Part shown: piece after piece, positions 7,551 to 15,905 of the stretch
Layout of the letters: each line of letters begins with the position of its first letter
Position numbering within the stretch: position 1 is the first letter of the stretch
Assembly: GCA_022360445.1 (NCBI GenBank)
Contig: JAKSCV010000036.1
Span: 1-64,000, forward strand
Reading direction: 5' to 3'
Length of the DNA stretch: 64,000 bases
DNA from: Gammaproteobacteria bacterium
GTDB taxonomy: Bacteria; Pseudomonadota; Gammaproteobacteria; UBA5861
Position numbers and translations under genes: made by a program
The notes under the pieces: model-generated
Seen by the model: the letters and a program-made list of their open reading frames with translations, nothing else
What the model was told of the DNA's origin: nothing
The model's database searches: none

Positions 7551-9955
7551 GTTGACTCAGCTCGGTGCGTGTTAAGCTCGTTTTCCAGTTCGGCAACCCG
7601 TACGCTCACTGGAATCAGCGCATCGGGTGTGAGGCTCATTGAGTCAATGCCCAGTTTGACAAGAAATTCCGCGATTTCCGGGTAGTCAGAAGGTGCTTGA
7701 CCGCAAATCCCACAATAGCGCTGGTTACGTTGAGCCCCTTTTACAGCCATTTTTAACATGGCCAGCACGCCGGGATCCCGCTCATCAAAATCGAAGGCGA
7801 CAATCTCCGAGTCGCGGTCTACCCCCAGGGTCAGCTGAGTTAAATCGTTGGAACCGATTGAGAAGCCATCAAAGTCCTGAGCAAACGCATCAACCTGAAC
7901 CACGTTATTCGGTATCTCACACATCAAGTAGACGTTCAGTGAGTCATCTCGTTTTAAACCCTGCTCGGCCATGGCGGCGATTGTGCGTTGGCCTTCTTCT
8001 ACACGGCGGCAAAAAGGGACCATGACGTTCAGATTGGTAAAGCCCATGACGTTTCTCACCCATTCAATGGCTTTGCATTCCAATGCAAAGCCCTCGGCAT
8101 ACATGGGGTGGGTATAACGTGCCGCGCCCCGAAAGCCGATCATCGGGTTGCTTTCTTCGGGTTCGAAGGCCGAGCCACCCAGCAGTTGTGCGTATTCATT
8201 AGTTTTAAAATCCGATAAACGAATGATGACGGGTTTAGGGTAAAACGCGCCGGCAATGCTGCCAATGCCTTCGGCCAGTGTGGACACAAAATATTTAGCC
8301 GGTGAGGAGTGACGGGCAGTCAGGTTTTTGATTTTTTGTTGTACAGATTCGTCCATGCGTTCAGGGTGGCAGGCGGCCATGGGGTGCAGTTGCACATGGT
8401 TGTTGATGATAAATTCCATACGCGCCAGTCCCACGCCATCATTCGGCATTTGAGAGGTTTTCAGAGCCAGATCCGGGTTGCCCAGGTTGACCATGATTTT
8501 GGTTTTTGGGCGTTGCATTTCGTTAAGGTGAGTGACGGTTTTTTCAAAGGCTTGTTCGCCTGGATAAATTTCCCCAGTTTCACCCTTGCCACAGGCGACG
8601 GTAATGACGTCCCCGGTTTTTAGCTGCTGGGTGGCCACATCGGTCCCGACCACGGCAGGAATACCCAGTTCCCGCGCAACGATGGCTGCATGGCATGTGC
8701 GTCCACCACGATCCGTGACGATACCGGCGGCTTCTTTCATGACAGCCCCCCAATCGGGCGAGGTGGTTTCTGCCACCAGTATTTCTCCGGGCGTGAAGTG
8801 CAGCAGGTCGTTATCGTCTTTGACCAACCGGACGTTGCCAGTGGCAATCTGGTGACCGACTGCTTTACCCGTGAACAATGGGTGGGCTTTGGTTGTTAGC
8901 GCGTAGCGTTCAAATTTATTTTGGGCGCGTTTGGAGGCGATGGTTTCCGGGCGGGCTTGAACAATGTATAAACGTTGATCAAGTCCGTCTTTTGCCCATT
9001 CGATATCCATGGGTTGAGAGGATCCGACGAGCTGGCTGTAGTGTGATTCAATGCGCAGTGCAATGTCAGCCAGCTGGATGGCCTCATCGTCTGTAATGGA
9101 GAAGGTTTGGCGTTCCGCAGCGGGACAGAGTTTTTCTTCGACCTGGTTGCCGGCAAAAATCAGTTTCGATTGTTTTGCGCCCAGGTGGCGTTTCATCACG
9201 GCGCGGTAACCGGCATTCAACCGATCTTTGTGGACATAAAACTCATCGGGGTCAATATTCCCCTTCACCAGGCTCTCGCCTAAACCACAGGTTGCTGTGG
9301 TGTAAACCACGCCTCGGTGCCCCGAATCAGTATCCAGGGTAAAGGTCACGCCGCTGGCCGCCAGGTCTGAGCGCACCATTTTCATCACACCGATCGAGAG
9401 CGCGACCTGGCTGTGGTCAATCTGATTCTGAATCCGGTAGCGGATGGCGCGTGGGGTATACAGGCTGGCATAGCAGCGCATGCAGGCATCTTTGAGTGAC
9501 GTTTTATCCACATTCAAAAAGGATTCGTGTTGGCCCGCAAAGCTGGCATGAGGCAAGTCTTCGGCTGTTGCAGAGCTTCTGACGGCAACGGTCAGCTCTT
9601 GACCATATTCCTGAGTGAGTTGTTCGAAGGCCGCCATCAGCTCGGTGTGGACGGATTCGGGCAAGGTTGCCTGGTAGAGTATGTTCTGGCACTGTTCGGC
9701 CCGCCTGAGCAGGTCATCCGGATTTTCCGGGACAAGGTCGCTGAGGATTTCTGTGAGCTTTGTTTCGAGGTCATTCTCCTCAATGAGTTGTGCATAAGCG
9801 CGGGTTGTCAGTGCGAAACCATTGGGCACCAGAATATCGTGCTGATGCAGCTGGCTGTACATTTCCCCGAGTGACGCGTTTTTACCGCCAACCAGCAGAA
9901 GGTCTTGCAGCGTGATTGCGCCAAACCAGCGCACATACGACTTGTTTGATGGCAT
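7520..9955 (-). CDS. ppsA: Phosphoenolpyruvate synthase
   Basis: The 811-residue protein converts pyruvate, ATP and water into PEP, AMP and phosphate for gluconeogenesis. It has the N-terminal ATP-binding pyruvate-phosphate dikinase domain (GGKNASLGEMYSQL at 23-36, VRSSATAEDLPHASFAGQ at 125-142), the swivelling phosphohistidine domain (GGRTCHAAIVARELGIPAV at 417-435, H422), and a C-terminal PEP-binding barrel with CGICGQAPSDYPE. E. coli PpsA is 792 residues. Start ATG 9955 follows GGAGAG by ten bases. It converges on the E1/E2/ACP operon, whose probable substrate pyruvate is also its substrate. Confidence 0.93.
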   Translation of the reverse strand: MPSNKSYVRWFGAITLQDLLLVGGKNASLGEMYSQLHQHDILVPNGFALTTRAYAQLIEENDLETKLTEILSDLVPENPDDLLRRAEQCQNILYQATLPESVHTELMAAFEQLTQEYGQELTVAVRSSATAEDLPHASFAGQHESFLNVDKTSLKDACMRCYASLYTPRAIRYRIQNQIDHSQVALSIGVMKMVRSDLAASGVTFTLDTDSGHRGVVYTTATCGLGESLVKGNIDPDEFYVHKDRLNAGYRAVMKRHLGAKQSKLIFAGNQVEEKLCPAAERQTFSITDDEAIQLADIALRIESHYSQLVGSSQPMDIEWAKDGLDQRLYIVQARPETIASKRAQNKFERYALTTKAHPLFTGKAVGHQIATGNVRLVKDDNDLLHFTPGEILVAETTSPDWGAVMKEAAGIVTDRGGRTCHAAIVARELGIPAVVGTDVATQQLKTGDVITVACGKGETGEIYPGEQAFEKTVTHLNEMQRPKTKIMVNLGNPDLALKTSQMPNDGVGLARMEFIINNHVQLHPMAACHPERMDESVQQKIKNLTARHSSPAKYFVSTLAEGIGSIAGAFYPKPVIIRLSDFKTNEYAQLLGGSAFEPEESNPMIGFRGAARYTHPMYAEGFALECKAIEWVRNVMGFTNLNVMVPFCRRVEEGQRTIAAMAEQGLKRDDSLNVYLMCEIPNNVVQVDAFAQDFDGFSIGSNDLTQLTLGVDRDSEIVAFDFDERDPGVLAMLKMAVKGAQRNQRYCGICGQAPSDYPEIAEFLVKLGIDSMSLTPDALIPVSVRVAELENELNTHRAESTQPGKSLDSK

Positions 9956-10036
9956 TGGGCAACGCTCTCCAAAACAGTTTGAATCGCTCTGTGGTGACGT
10001 GAGGGCGACACCGGCACAGGCACCACATGCGAGAGG

Positions 10037-10318
10037 CTAGCTGCCTGGCTTCCACACCCCCATGGCCTCTTCGTTCTCAGAGATTTGGGTGGCTTTTTTG
10101 CCTTCAACGTCATCACACACGTATTGGCTGAATTGCTTCAACTGCTCCAGCAATTCGGCTTTTCTCGGTTTAGGCATATCCACTTCTCCCAGTAAAAAGC
10201 CCGTCACTGCAGCCAGGTACTGGGCAACAATGCCCGGATCTTCCACACTCTCGTCGTGTTCTTTGATGATGTTTTCGATCTTACGGACTAATTGTGCTGA
10301 CAAATTGATTTGGCTCAT
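10037..10318 (-). CDS. Small hypothetical protein
   Basis: The 93-residue, acidic, mainly helical sequence has no membrane segment or recognised motif. Residues 1-30 look like a helix (SAQLVRKIENIIKEHDESVE), and the C-terminus ends in EAMGVWKPGS. A good Shine-Dalgarno (AAAGGAGCC, complement of about 10321-10329) precedes the ATG. It lies 50 bp downstream of the enoyl-CoA hydratase gene and 81 bp upstream of ppsA, all on the minus strand, so it is probably co-transcribed. It could be a regulator or partner of either, but nothing in the sequence shows this. Confidence 0.7.
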   Translation of the reverse strand: MSQINLSAQLVRKIENIIKEHDESVEDPGIVAQYLAAVTGFLLGEVDMPKPRKAELLEQLKQFSQYVCDDVEGKKATQISENEEAMGVWKPGS

Positions 10319-10368
10319 GAAAAGGCTCCTTTTGGGTTGGGGGATCGCAGGTTTGTTTTGGTCTTGGT

Positions 10369-11169
10369 TTAGCGACCTTTGAATGCCGGGCTGGTCTGTT
10401 TGGCCAGAATAGCGTCCAGTGCCAGGCGGTGGTCCTCTGTACTTTGTAAGACGGCTTGAGCTGACGCACAGTGCTCCAGGTGATCCGGGAGTGACTGCGT
10501 TGTGCCCTGACGCATCAGCATTTTAATAAACCGGACCGCATTTGGTGGGCGGGATGCGATCTGCTGGGCCAGTGCTTCGGCCCGGGGCAAGAGCGCCTCC
10601 GGTTCGACGACATCATAAACCACACCAAGGCGCAGGGCTTCCTCTGCGTCAAAAGTCCGGCCGGTGAGGAGAATATCTGTCGCTGCCTGCCAATCGATTT
10701 TACGCGGCATAATCCAGGCGCCACCATCACCGGGTATTAAGCCAAGATTAACAAATTGCTCGCAAAATTTTGCTTTGGTGGAGGCGATGGCAATGTCGCA
10801 AAACAGCGTCATATCCAGGCCTCCTCCGTAGGCGGGGCCATTGACGGCCGCAATCGTCGGGATATCCAGGGTATTCAGGCCTTGGGTAATGTGCTGAATG
10901 CCGTCCACATAGGTGTAGCGATGTTGCAAGGGCGTCTCTTGCTCGTCGGATGTTTTCAGGTCTTTGATGTTGCCACCGGCACAAAATGCTTTCCCCTGGC
11001 CTGTGATGATTAAGACACTGGCTTCCCGCTTTGTCTGCAGGCGTTTGAATACATCAATAAATTCTGCCACGACATCGGGTTCGGTAATGGTATTCCGTCG
11101 ATCATCCCGTGTCATTGTCAGGCGTGCAATACGTCCTTCAATTTCAAATTTAATATTTTTATAGGTCAT
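10369..11169 (-). CDS. Enoyl-CoA hydratase/isomerase family protein
   Basis: The 266-residue crotonase-fold protein has the two oxyanion-hole segments GKAFCAGGNIKDL and AAVNGPAYGGGLDM. GLIPGDGGAWIMPRKID carries Gly-Asp-Gly-Gly where many hydratases have one of the two catalytic glutamates, so the reaction (hydratase, isomerase or hydrolase) is not certain. Start ATG 11169 is preceded by GGAG at six bases; in-frame starts at 11193 and 11241 are possible but would overlap the divergent ligase promoter. It is divergent from the acyl-CoA ligase and part of a fatty-acyl or terpenoid CoA gene group. Confidence 0.85.
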   Translation of the reverse strand: MTYKNIKFEIEGRIARLTMTRDDRRNTITEPDVVAEFIDVFKRLQTKREASVLIITGQGKAFCAGGNIKDLKTSDEQETPLQHRYTYVDGIQHITQGLNTLDIPTIAAVNGPAYGGGLDMTLFCDIAIASTKAKFCEQFVNLGLIPGDGGAWIMPRKIDWQAATDILLTGRTFDAEEALRLGVVYDVVEPEALLPRAEALAQQIASRPPNAVRFIKMLMRQGTTQSLPDHLEHCASAQAVLQSTEDHRLALDAILAKQTSPAFKGR

Positions 11170-11259
11170 CTCATGCTCCGGTTCGTTGCTCATGTCTTTC
11201 ACAAATGGTACAAAAACAAGTCCATTATAAAGAAACAACAAAATAAAACGGAGGAGAAG

Positions 11260-12798
11260 GTGGGGCGTGTAGTTAGCGGAAAACGCGAGATTTCGACCGA
11301 TCAGTTAAATGAAAATGCGGCCCGAGGCGCGCAGGGTTTAAAAGCACAGGGCATCAGGGAGGGTGATTCCGTGGCATTGTTCATGCGCAACGACTTTGCT
11401 TTTTTTGAGGTGAGCCTTGCGGCGGGGCTGGTTGGTGCTTACCCAGTGCCGGTGAACTGGCACTTTAACCGAGAAGAGGCGGGGTATATTTTTCGGGACA
11501 GTTGTGCCAAGTTGATCGTGGCTCACGGGGACCTGTTCCCACTCATTGAAGCGGAGGTGCCGCCCGGTGTACCCGTGTTGCTGGTGGAAACCCCGGATGA
11601 AATCCGTGAGGCTTACTCACTTTTGCCTGGCCAGTGTGAACTGCCCCCAAAATCCGATCGCTGGTTGGACACGTGGGAGGCGTGGTTGTCCCGGTTTGAT
11701 CCCCTTGAGGCTGACGATTCCCAAGCGCCCGGCAGCATGATTTATACCTCGGGCACAACCGGTCATCCCAAAGGCGTACGGAGGAACAAACCGACCCCTC
11801 AGGAAGCAGCTCGGGCTTTGGCTTTAAACAAAATCATGTATGGCTTGGAAGATCATTTAACGACGGTCATGTGTGGCCCCATGTACCACTCTGCACCCAA
11901 TAACTTTGGTGCCCGTTGTGTGCGAACCGGGGGTACCGTGGTGTTATTGCCCAGGTTTGATGCTGAAACACTGCTCCGGGTGATCGAGCAGGAACGCGTG
12001 ACCCACTTGTTCATGGTGCCGATCATGTTCATCCGCTTGTTGAAATTACCGGTAGCCCAACGCCAGCGCTATGACCTAAGCTCACTTAAGTTTGTGGTAC
12101 ATGCAGCGGCACCGTGTCCACCTCATGTGAAGCAACAAATGATTGACTGGTGGGGCCCTATCATTCATGAATACTATGGCTCCACGGAAACGGGAGGCAT
12201 TTCCTTTTGCACCAGTGAGGAGTGGCTTTCTCACCCCGGAACTGTGGGAAAGATTCTTCCCGGCGTTGACATTCGCTTTTTGGATGAGCAGGGCCAAGAT
12301 GTGGCCCCGGGCGATGTGGGAGAAATATACACACGGAATCATGGTCTGGCTGATTTTGTGTATCAGGGCGACCCCGAAAAGCGTCGTAATATTGAAGTGG
12401 ACGGGATGATTAGCGCGGGCGATATGGGTTATTTAGATGACGAGGGTTATCTGTACATCAGCGATCGCCGTAAAGATATGGTGATATCGGGCGGCGTCAA
12501 CATCTATCCCGCTGAAATTGAATCGGAATTGCAGCGGTTACCGGGCTTGCAGGACTGTGCAGTGTTCGGTATTCCCGACGCGGAATATGGTGAGTCCTTG
12601 TGCGCAGTGATCGAGCCGGAGGAAGGCGTGCCGCTCGATGAAGATACAGTACGGTCGTTTTTGCGGGCGCATCTGGCAGGGTATAAAGTTCCCAAACACA
12701 TTGAATTTAAAAATACACTTCCTCGGGAAGATTCCGGAAAAATATTCAAACGCAAACTTCGCGAGCCTTATTGGCGCGAAAGTGGACGAAAAATATAA
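11260..12798 (+). CDS. Acyl-CoA synthetase (FadD/bile-acid-CoA ligase type)
   Basis: This 512-residue AMP-forming ligase activates a carboxylic acid to its CoA ester. The signature TSGTTGHPKGVRR at 163-175 has the GVRR ending typical of the branch that contains bile-acid-CoA ligases and mycobacterial FadD enzymes; the motif YYGSTETGG and the C-terminal DRRKDMVISGGVNIYP and PREDSGKIFKRKL follow in order. GTG 11260 is preferred because GGAGGAG lies at 11250-11256; an ATG at 11173 would add a basic leader with no homology. It is followed after 63 bp by the thiolase-like gene. Substrate is likely a large or branched acid. Confidence 0.85.
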   Translation: MGRVVSGKREISTDQLNENAARGAQGLKAQGIREGDSVALFMRNDFAFFEVSLAAGLVGAYPVPVNWHFNREEAGYIFRDSCAKLIVAHGDLFPLIEAEVPPGVPVLLVETPDEIREAYSLLPGQCELPPKSDRWLDTWEAWLSRFDPLEADDSQAPGSMIYTSGTTGHPKGVRRNKPTPQEAARALALNKIMYGLEDHLTTVMCGPMYHSAPNNFGARCVRTGGTVVLLPRFDAETLLRVIEQERVTHLFMVPIMFIRLLKLPVAQRQRYDLSSLKFVVHAAAPCPPHVKQQMIDWWGPIIHEYYGSTETGGISFCTSEEWLSHPGTVGKILPGVDIRFLDEQGQDVAPGDVGEIYTRNHGLADFVYQGDPEKRRNIEVDGMISAGDMGYLDDEGYLYISDRRKDMVISGGVNIYPAEIESELQRLPGLQDCAVFGIPDAEYGESLCAVIEPEEGVPLDEDTVRSFLRAHLAGYKVPKHIEFKNTLPREDSGKIFKRKLREPYWRESGRKI

Positions 12799-12861
12799 CC
12801 CTTAAGGTAGTGCGAGCTTGCCTGCCTTGACATAAAAATAACAACGATTCAGGAGGAAATC

Positions 12862-14094
12862 ATGGAGACAACGAATCACTTGCGTGGCAAATATGCCATC
12901 GTCGGGGTTGGTGAGACCGCGTACATTCGCGGCGCGGGGCGGACAACACGGTCTATGGCAACCGAGGCGATCAAACGGGCCATGGATGATGCCGGGCTTC
13001 AGCCGGGCGAAGTTGACGGCATGATGTCCTATTCACAGATGGATTCAACCCTGTCGACATTTGTGGCCGGAGACCTGGGATTACGGCTGAACTACTTCAT
13101 GGATGTCTGGGGTGGGGGGTCAAGTATCGAGGCCCTAATCGGCATCGCCACCGGTGTCATTGAAGCCGGCATGTGTCATACCATTGCTATCTTCCGGTCC
13201 ATGAACGGCTACTCCGGTATGCGCTTTGGCGGTACAGGAAAACGTGCGGCAGAGCCTCTGACGGGCGACCAGCTGCATGCCCGTGCTTACGGCTGGCAAA
13301 GTCCAGCACAAATGTTCAGCCTCTCCTTTATGCATCACATGTATCAATATGGTACGACGCCGGAACAGGTTGCCATGGTCAAAGTCGTGCATAGTGAGCA
13401 TGCCTCTAATAATCCTAAAGCGATTATGAAAAAGCGCGTGAGCGTTGAAGACGTGCTTAACAGCCGCATGATTGTGAAGCCGTTGCACTTATTGGACTGT
13501 TGCCTGGAAACGGACAACGGTACAGCCATCATTGTGACCAGCAAAGAGCGAGCCTATGATCTTAAGCAGCGCCCGGCTTTGATTCAGGCTGTTGTAGGGC
13601 GGTGTTCTAAACCCCGTTCTGATATGTACTACCAGCACGGTTCACTATCACAGGTGGCGGGGCACTACGCTAAGGATATTCTTTGGAAAAATGCAGACTG
13701 CCGGCCGGAAGACATCCATGTGACAGGCTCTTACGATGCGTTTACCTTCACCAGCCTGCTGCAATTCGAAGACTATGGCTTTTGTCAAAAAGGCGAGGGA
13801 GGAGAGTACGTCAGCAATGGCACCACTCGGCTGGGTGACAAACGGCCCAACAATACCAGCGGAGGGCACCTGTGCGAAGGTTACACACATGGTATCAGCA
13901 TGGTGATCGAAAACGTGCGGCAACTGCGTGGGGATGTTGACGACAGCTGCCCCATCGGGCCGGATGGCAAGCGCCAGCATACCCACGATTACCGGGAAGG
14001 CGGCTGTCGCCAGCAACCTGGTGTTGAACTCACGGCAAATCTAGGCTGGGCAACCCCCGGCACCGGGTCAGCCATGGTGATGAGAAAAGGTTGA
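12862..14094 (+). CDS. SCP2-thiolase-like lipid-transfer protein (probable retro-aldolase subunit)
   Basis: The 410-residue protein has a thiolase fold (AIVGVGETAYIRGAGRTT near the N-terminus; SGGHLCEGYTHGIS near residue 335). Where thiolases have the nucleophilic cysteine, this one has VWGGGSS (82-88), so it cannot form the usual acyl-enzyme. Cysteine-less SCP2-thiolases paired with a DUF35 protein, such as Ltp2 with the DUF35 part of ChsH2 in steroid side-chain degradation, act as retro-aldolases on beta-hydroxyacyl-CoA. The DUF35 partner gene follows 10 bp later. AGGAGGAAA at 12851-12859 precedes the start closely. The family is secure and the aldol reaction is inferred. Confidence 0.82.
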   Translation: METTNHLRGKYAIVGVGETAYIRGAGRTTRSMATEAIKRAMDDAGLQPGEVDGMMSYSQMDSTLSTFVAGDLGLRLNYFMDVWGGGSSIEALIGIATGVIEAGMCHTIAIFRSMNGYSGMRFGGTGKRAAEPLTGDQLHARAYGWQSPAQMFSLSFMHHMYQYGTTPEQVAMVKVVHSEHASNNPKAIMKKRVSVEDVLNSRMIVKPLHLLDCCLETDNGTAIIVTSKERAYDLKQRPALIQAVVGRCSKPRSDMYYQHGSLSQVAGHYAKDILWKNADCRPEDIHVTGSYDAFTFTSLLQFEDYGFCQKGEGGEYVSNGTTRLGDKRPNNTSGGHLCEGYTHGISMVIENVRQLRGDVDDSCPIGPDGKRQHTHDYREGGCRQQPGVELTANLGWATPGTGSAMVMRKG

Positions 14095-14104
14095 GGAGAA
14101 CATC

Positions 14105-14626
14105 ATGTCGATTAATACACACTACCTGGATATGCCCATTGCCATTGAAGACCTGGACCAGGAGAACCTGGCTTACTTTGAGCACTGTGCTAACCACCAG
14201 TTCCACCTGCAGGCCTGTACAGCTTGCCAGCAACTGCGCTATCCGCCCACAACCGCCTGCCCTTTTTGTGCGCATTTAGACTCAGAATGGCAACCGGTAG
14301 AAGGCAAGGGCACCGTCTGTTCCTATGAGGAAGTCCATCACGTCATCCAGCCTGCATTTAAACCGTTTTTGCCTTATCTGGTCCTTCTGGTTGAGCTGGA
14401 TACCCAAAAAAACCAGCCCAGGCCTGGCGATGCACTGCGCGTGATGGGCAACCTGACTGATCCGAAAGGCCGGTTAGTGGCGCCTGAGGTTGTGAAACAA
14501 GTGGGTATTGGCTCACGCGTCCGGATGGTTTTCACCGAGGTTGATCAAGGCATTGCCCTACCGCAGTGGACCCTGGATGAAACGGCCGAGCAGCCCGCCA
14601 AACCCTGGCGGTATCTCTACGAATAA
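14105..14626 (+). CDS. DUF35 OB-fold protein with zinc ribbon (partner of the thiolase-like protein)
   Basis: This 173-residue protein has a rubredoxin-like zinc ribbon with Cys38-X2-Cys41 and Cys52-X2-Cys55, followed by an OB fold (EGKGTVCSYEEVHHVIQP onward), the DUF35 architecture. Such proteins form complexes with SCP2-like thiolases and CoA hydratases and supply the zinc-stabilised CoA-binding surface. GAGGAGAAC precedes the ATG and the gene lies 10 bp after its presumed partner. It has the usual length of a free-standing DUF35, not fused to a MaoC hydratase as in ChsH2. Confidence 0.88.
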   Translation: MSINTHYLDMPIAIEDLDQENLAYFEHCANHQFHLQACTACQQLRYPPTTACPFCAHLDSEWQPVEGKGTVCSYEEVHHVIQPAFKPFLPYLVLLVELDTQKNQPRPGDALRVMGNLTDPKGRLVAPEVVKQVGIGSRVRMVFTEVDQGIALPQWTLDETAEQPAKPWRYLYE

Positions 14627-14639
14627 GTGCATTGACTAC

Positions 14640-14658
14640 TGCCTGATCGTATCGGGCA
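14640..14658. other. Hairpin between convergent genes
   Basis: TGCCTGAT (14640-14647) pairs with ATCGGGCA (14651-14658) around a CGT loop, eight pairs with one G-T. It lies between the convergent DUF35 and acyl-CoA dehydrogenase genes, but no T tract follows on either strand, so intrinsic termination is doubtful. Confidence 0.3.
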
Positions 14659-14756
14659 TGCTGCTATGCAAGATCGCTTGTCCATTACAGGAGCGGCCAG
14701 AAGGGCGGGCCTAACGGCTTGTGTGCGGCATGGTCACCGAAGAGGGTATAGGAGTG

Positions 14757-15905
14757 CTACGGGTGAATGCCCATTGAGCGGCTCACAATTTGTAGCATGA
14801 TCTCGCTCGCCCCTCCGCCAATAGCCGTTTGACGAAGGTCCCGATAGTAACGCGAGATGATATTGTCATTGAGGACACCTTGACCGCCCCAGTATTGCAG
14901 GCATTCACTCGGTACTTCTTTTGCAAGTTGGCCTGCAAGGTATTTGCCCATCGAAGTCAGGTTGCTGACATCCTGTCCAGAAACGTATTCTTCTGCCGCA
15001 CGGTAGGTGAGTGAACGCAGAGCCTCAATTTTGCACTTGAGCTCCGCCAGCTTGTAATGCACGACCTGGTTGTGCAAGACGGGTTTACCGAAGACGATCC
15101 TGTCTTTAGTGTATTCGATAGTCGCTTCAATCACTTCCTCAAGGTTCAGGCAGGTGCGTGCACACAAAAAAAGCCGCTCTTCCTGGAACTGTTTCATTTG
15201 ATAGATAAAGCCACGGTTTTCTTCACCAATCAGATTGCGCTGCGGAACACGAACGTTGTCGAAGAACACTTGGGCCGTATCCGATGAGCGCAGCACCATT
15301 TTGTCCAGCCGTTTGGAGAAGGAGACACCTTTTTGCTTGAGGGGAACGATAATCAGGGATTTGTTTTTGTGCGGGCCGTTTTCGGTGTCCGTATTGCAAA
15401 GCATGCACATCCAGTCGGCCTGAGTTGCGTTGGTAATCCACATTTTGCTGCCATTGATAACGTAATCGTCGCCATCTTTTTTGGCAAACGTTTTCATGCT
15501 GGCAACGTCTGATCCGGCGTTCAGTTCCGAGACGCCAATACAGCCGACCAGCTCGCCCCGAACCGAAGGAACAAGATATTCCGCGCAGAGTTCATCACTG
15601 CCGTGTTTAGCCAGTGCCGGGGTGCACATATTCGTTTGTACCCCGATTGGAGTGGAAATACCCACGGCTGGGATATGTCCCAGCGCTTCAGCAAAGGCGA
15701 CTTCATAAGAATAATCCAGCCCCAGTCCGCCGTATTTTTCTGGCTTGTTAATCCCAAGAAGGCCGGCATCACCCAATTTTTTGAACAGCTCATGAGCCGG
15801 GAAAATGCCTTCCGCTTCCCAGTCATCTAAGTTAGGGCGAATTTCCCTGTCGATGAATTTGATGGTTGTCTCCTGGAGTGCGCGGTGCTCTTCTGTCAGT
15901 ATCAT
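14757..15905 (-). CDS. Acyl-CoA dehydrogenase (isovaleryl/citronellyl-CoA dehydrogenase-like)
   Basis: The 382-residue flavoenzyme oxidises an acyl-CoA to the 2-enoyl-CoA. It has the family signatures GCIGVSELNAGSD (121-133) and the flavin/substrate segment WITNATQAD (156-164). At the usual C-terminal catalytic position it has AIGGGASEIM rather than a YEG glutamate; the catalytic base is probably Glu243 in FQEERLFL, as in isovaleryl-CoA and long-chain dehydrogenases. This pattern fits branched substrates and is like AtuD of acyclic terpene use. It is co-translated with the upstream SDR gene (4-bp overlap). The exact substrate is not shown. Confidence 0.87.
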   Translation of the reverse strand: MILTEEHRALQETTIKFIDREIRPNLDDWEAEGIFPAHELFKKLGDAGLLGINKPEKYGGLGLDYSYEVAFAEALGHIPAVGISTPIGVQTNMCTPALAKHGSDELCAEYLVPSVRGELVGCIGVSELNAGSDVASMKTFAKKDGDDYVINGSKMWITNATQADWMCMLCNTDTENGPHKNKSLIIVPLKQKGVSFSKRLDKMVLRSSDTAQVFFDNVRVPQRNLIGEENRGFIYQMKQFQEERLFLCARTCLNLEEVIEATIEYTKDRIVFGKPVLHNQVVHYKLAELKCKIEALRSLTYRAAEEYVSGQDVSNLTSMGKYLAGQLAKEVPSECLQYWGGQGVLNDNIISRYYRDLRQTAIGGGASEIMLQIVSRSMGIHP

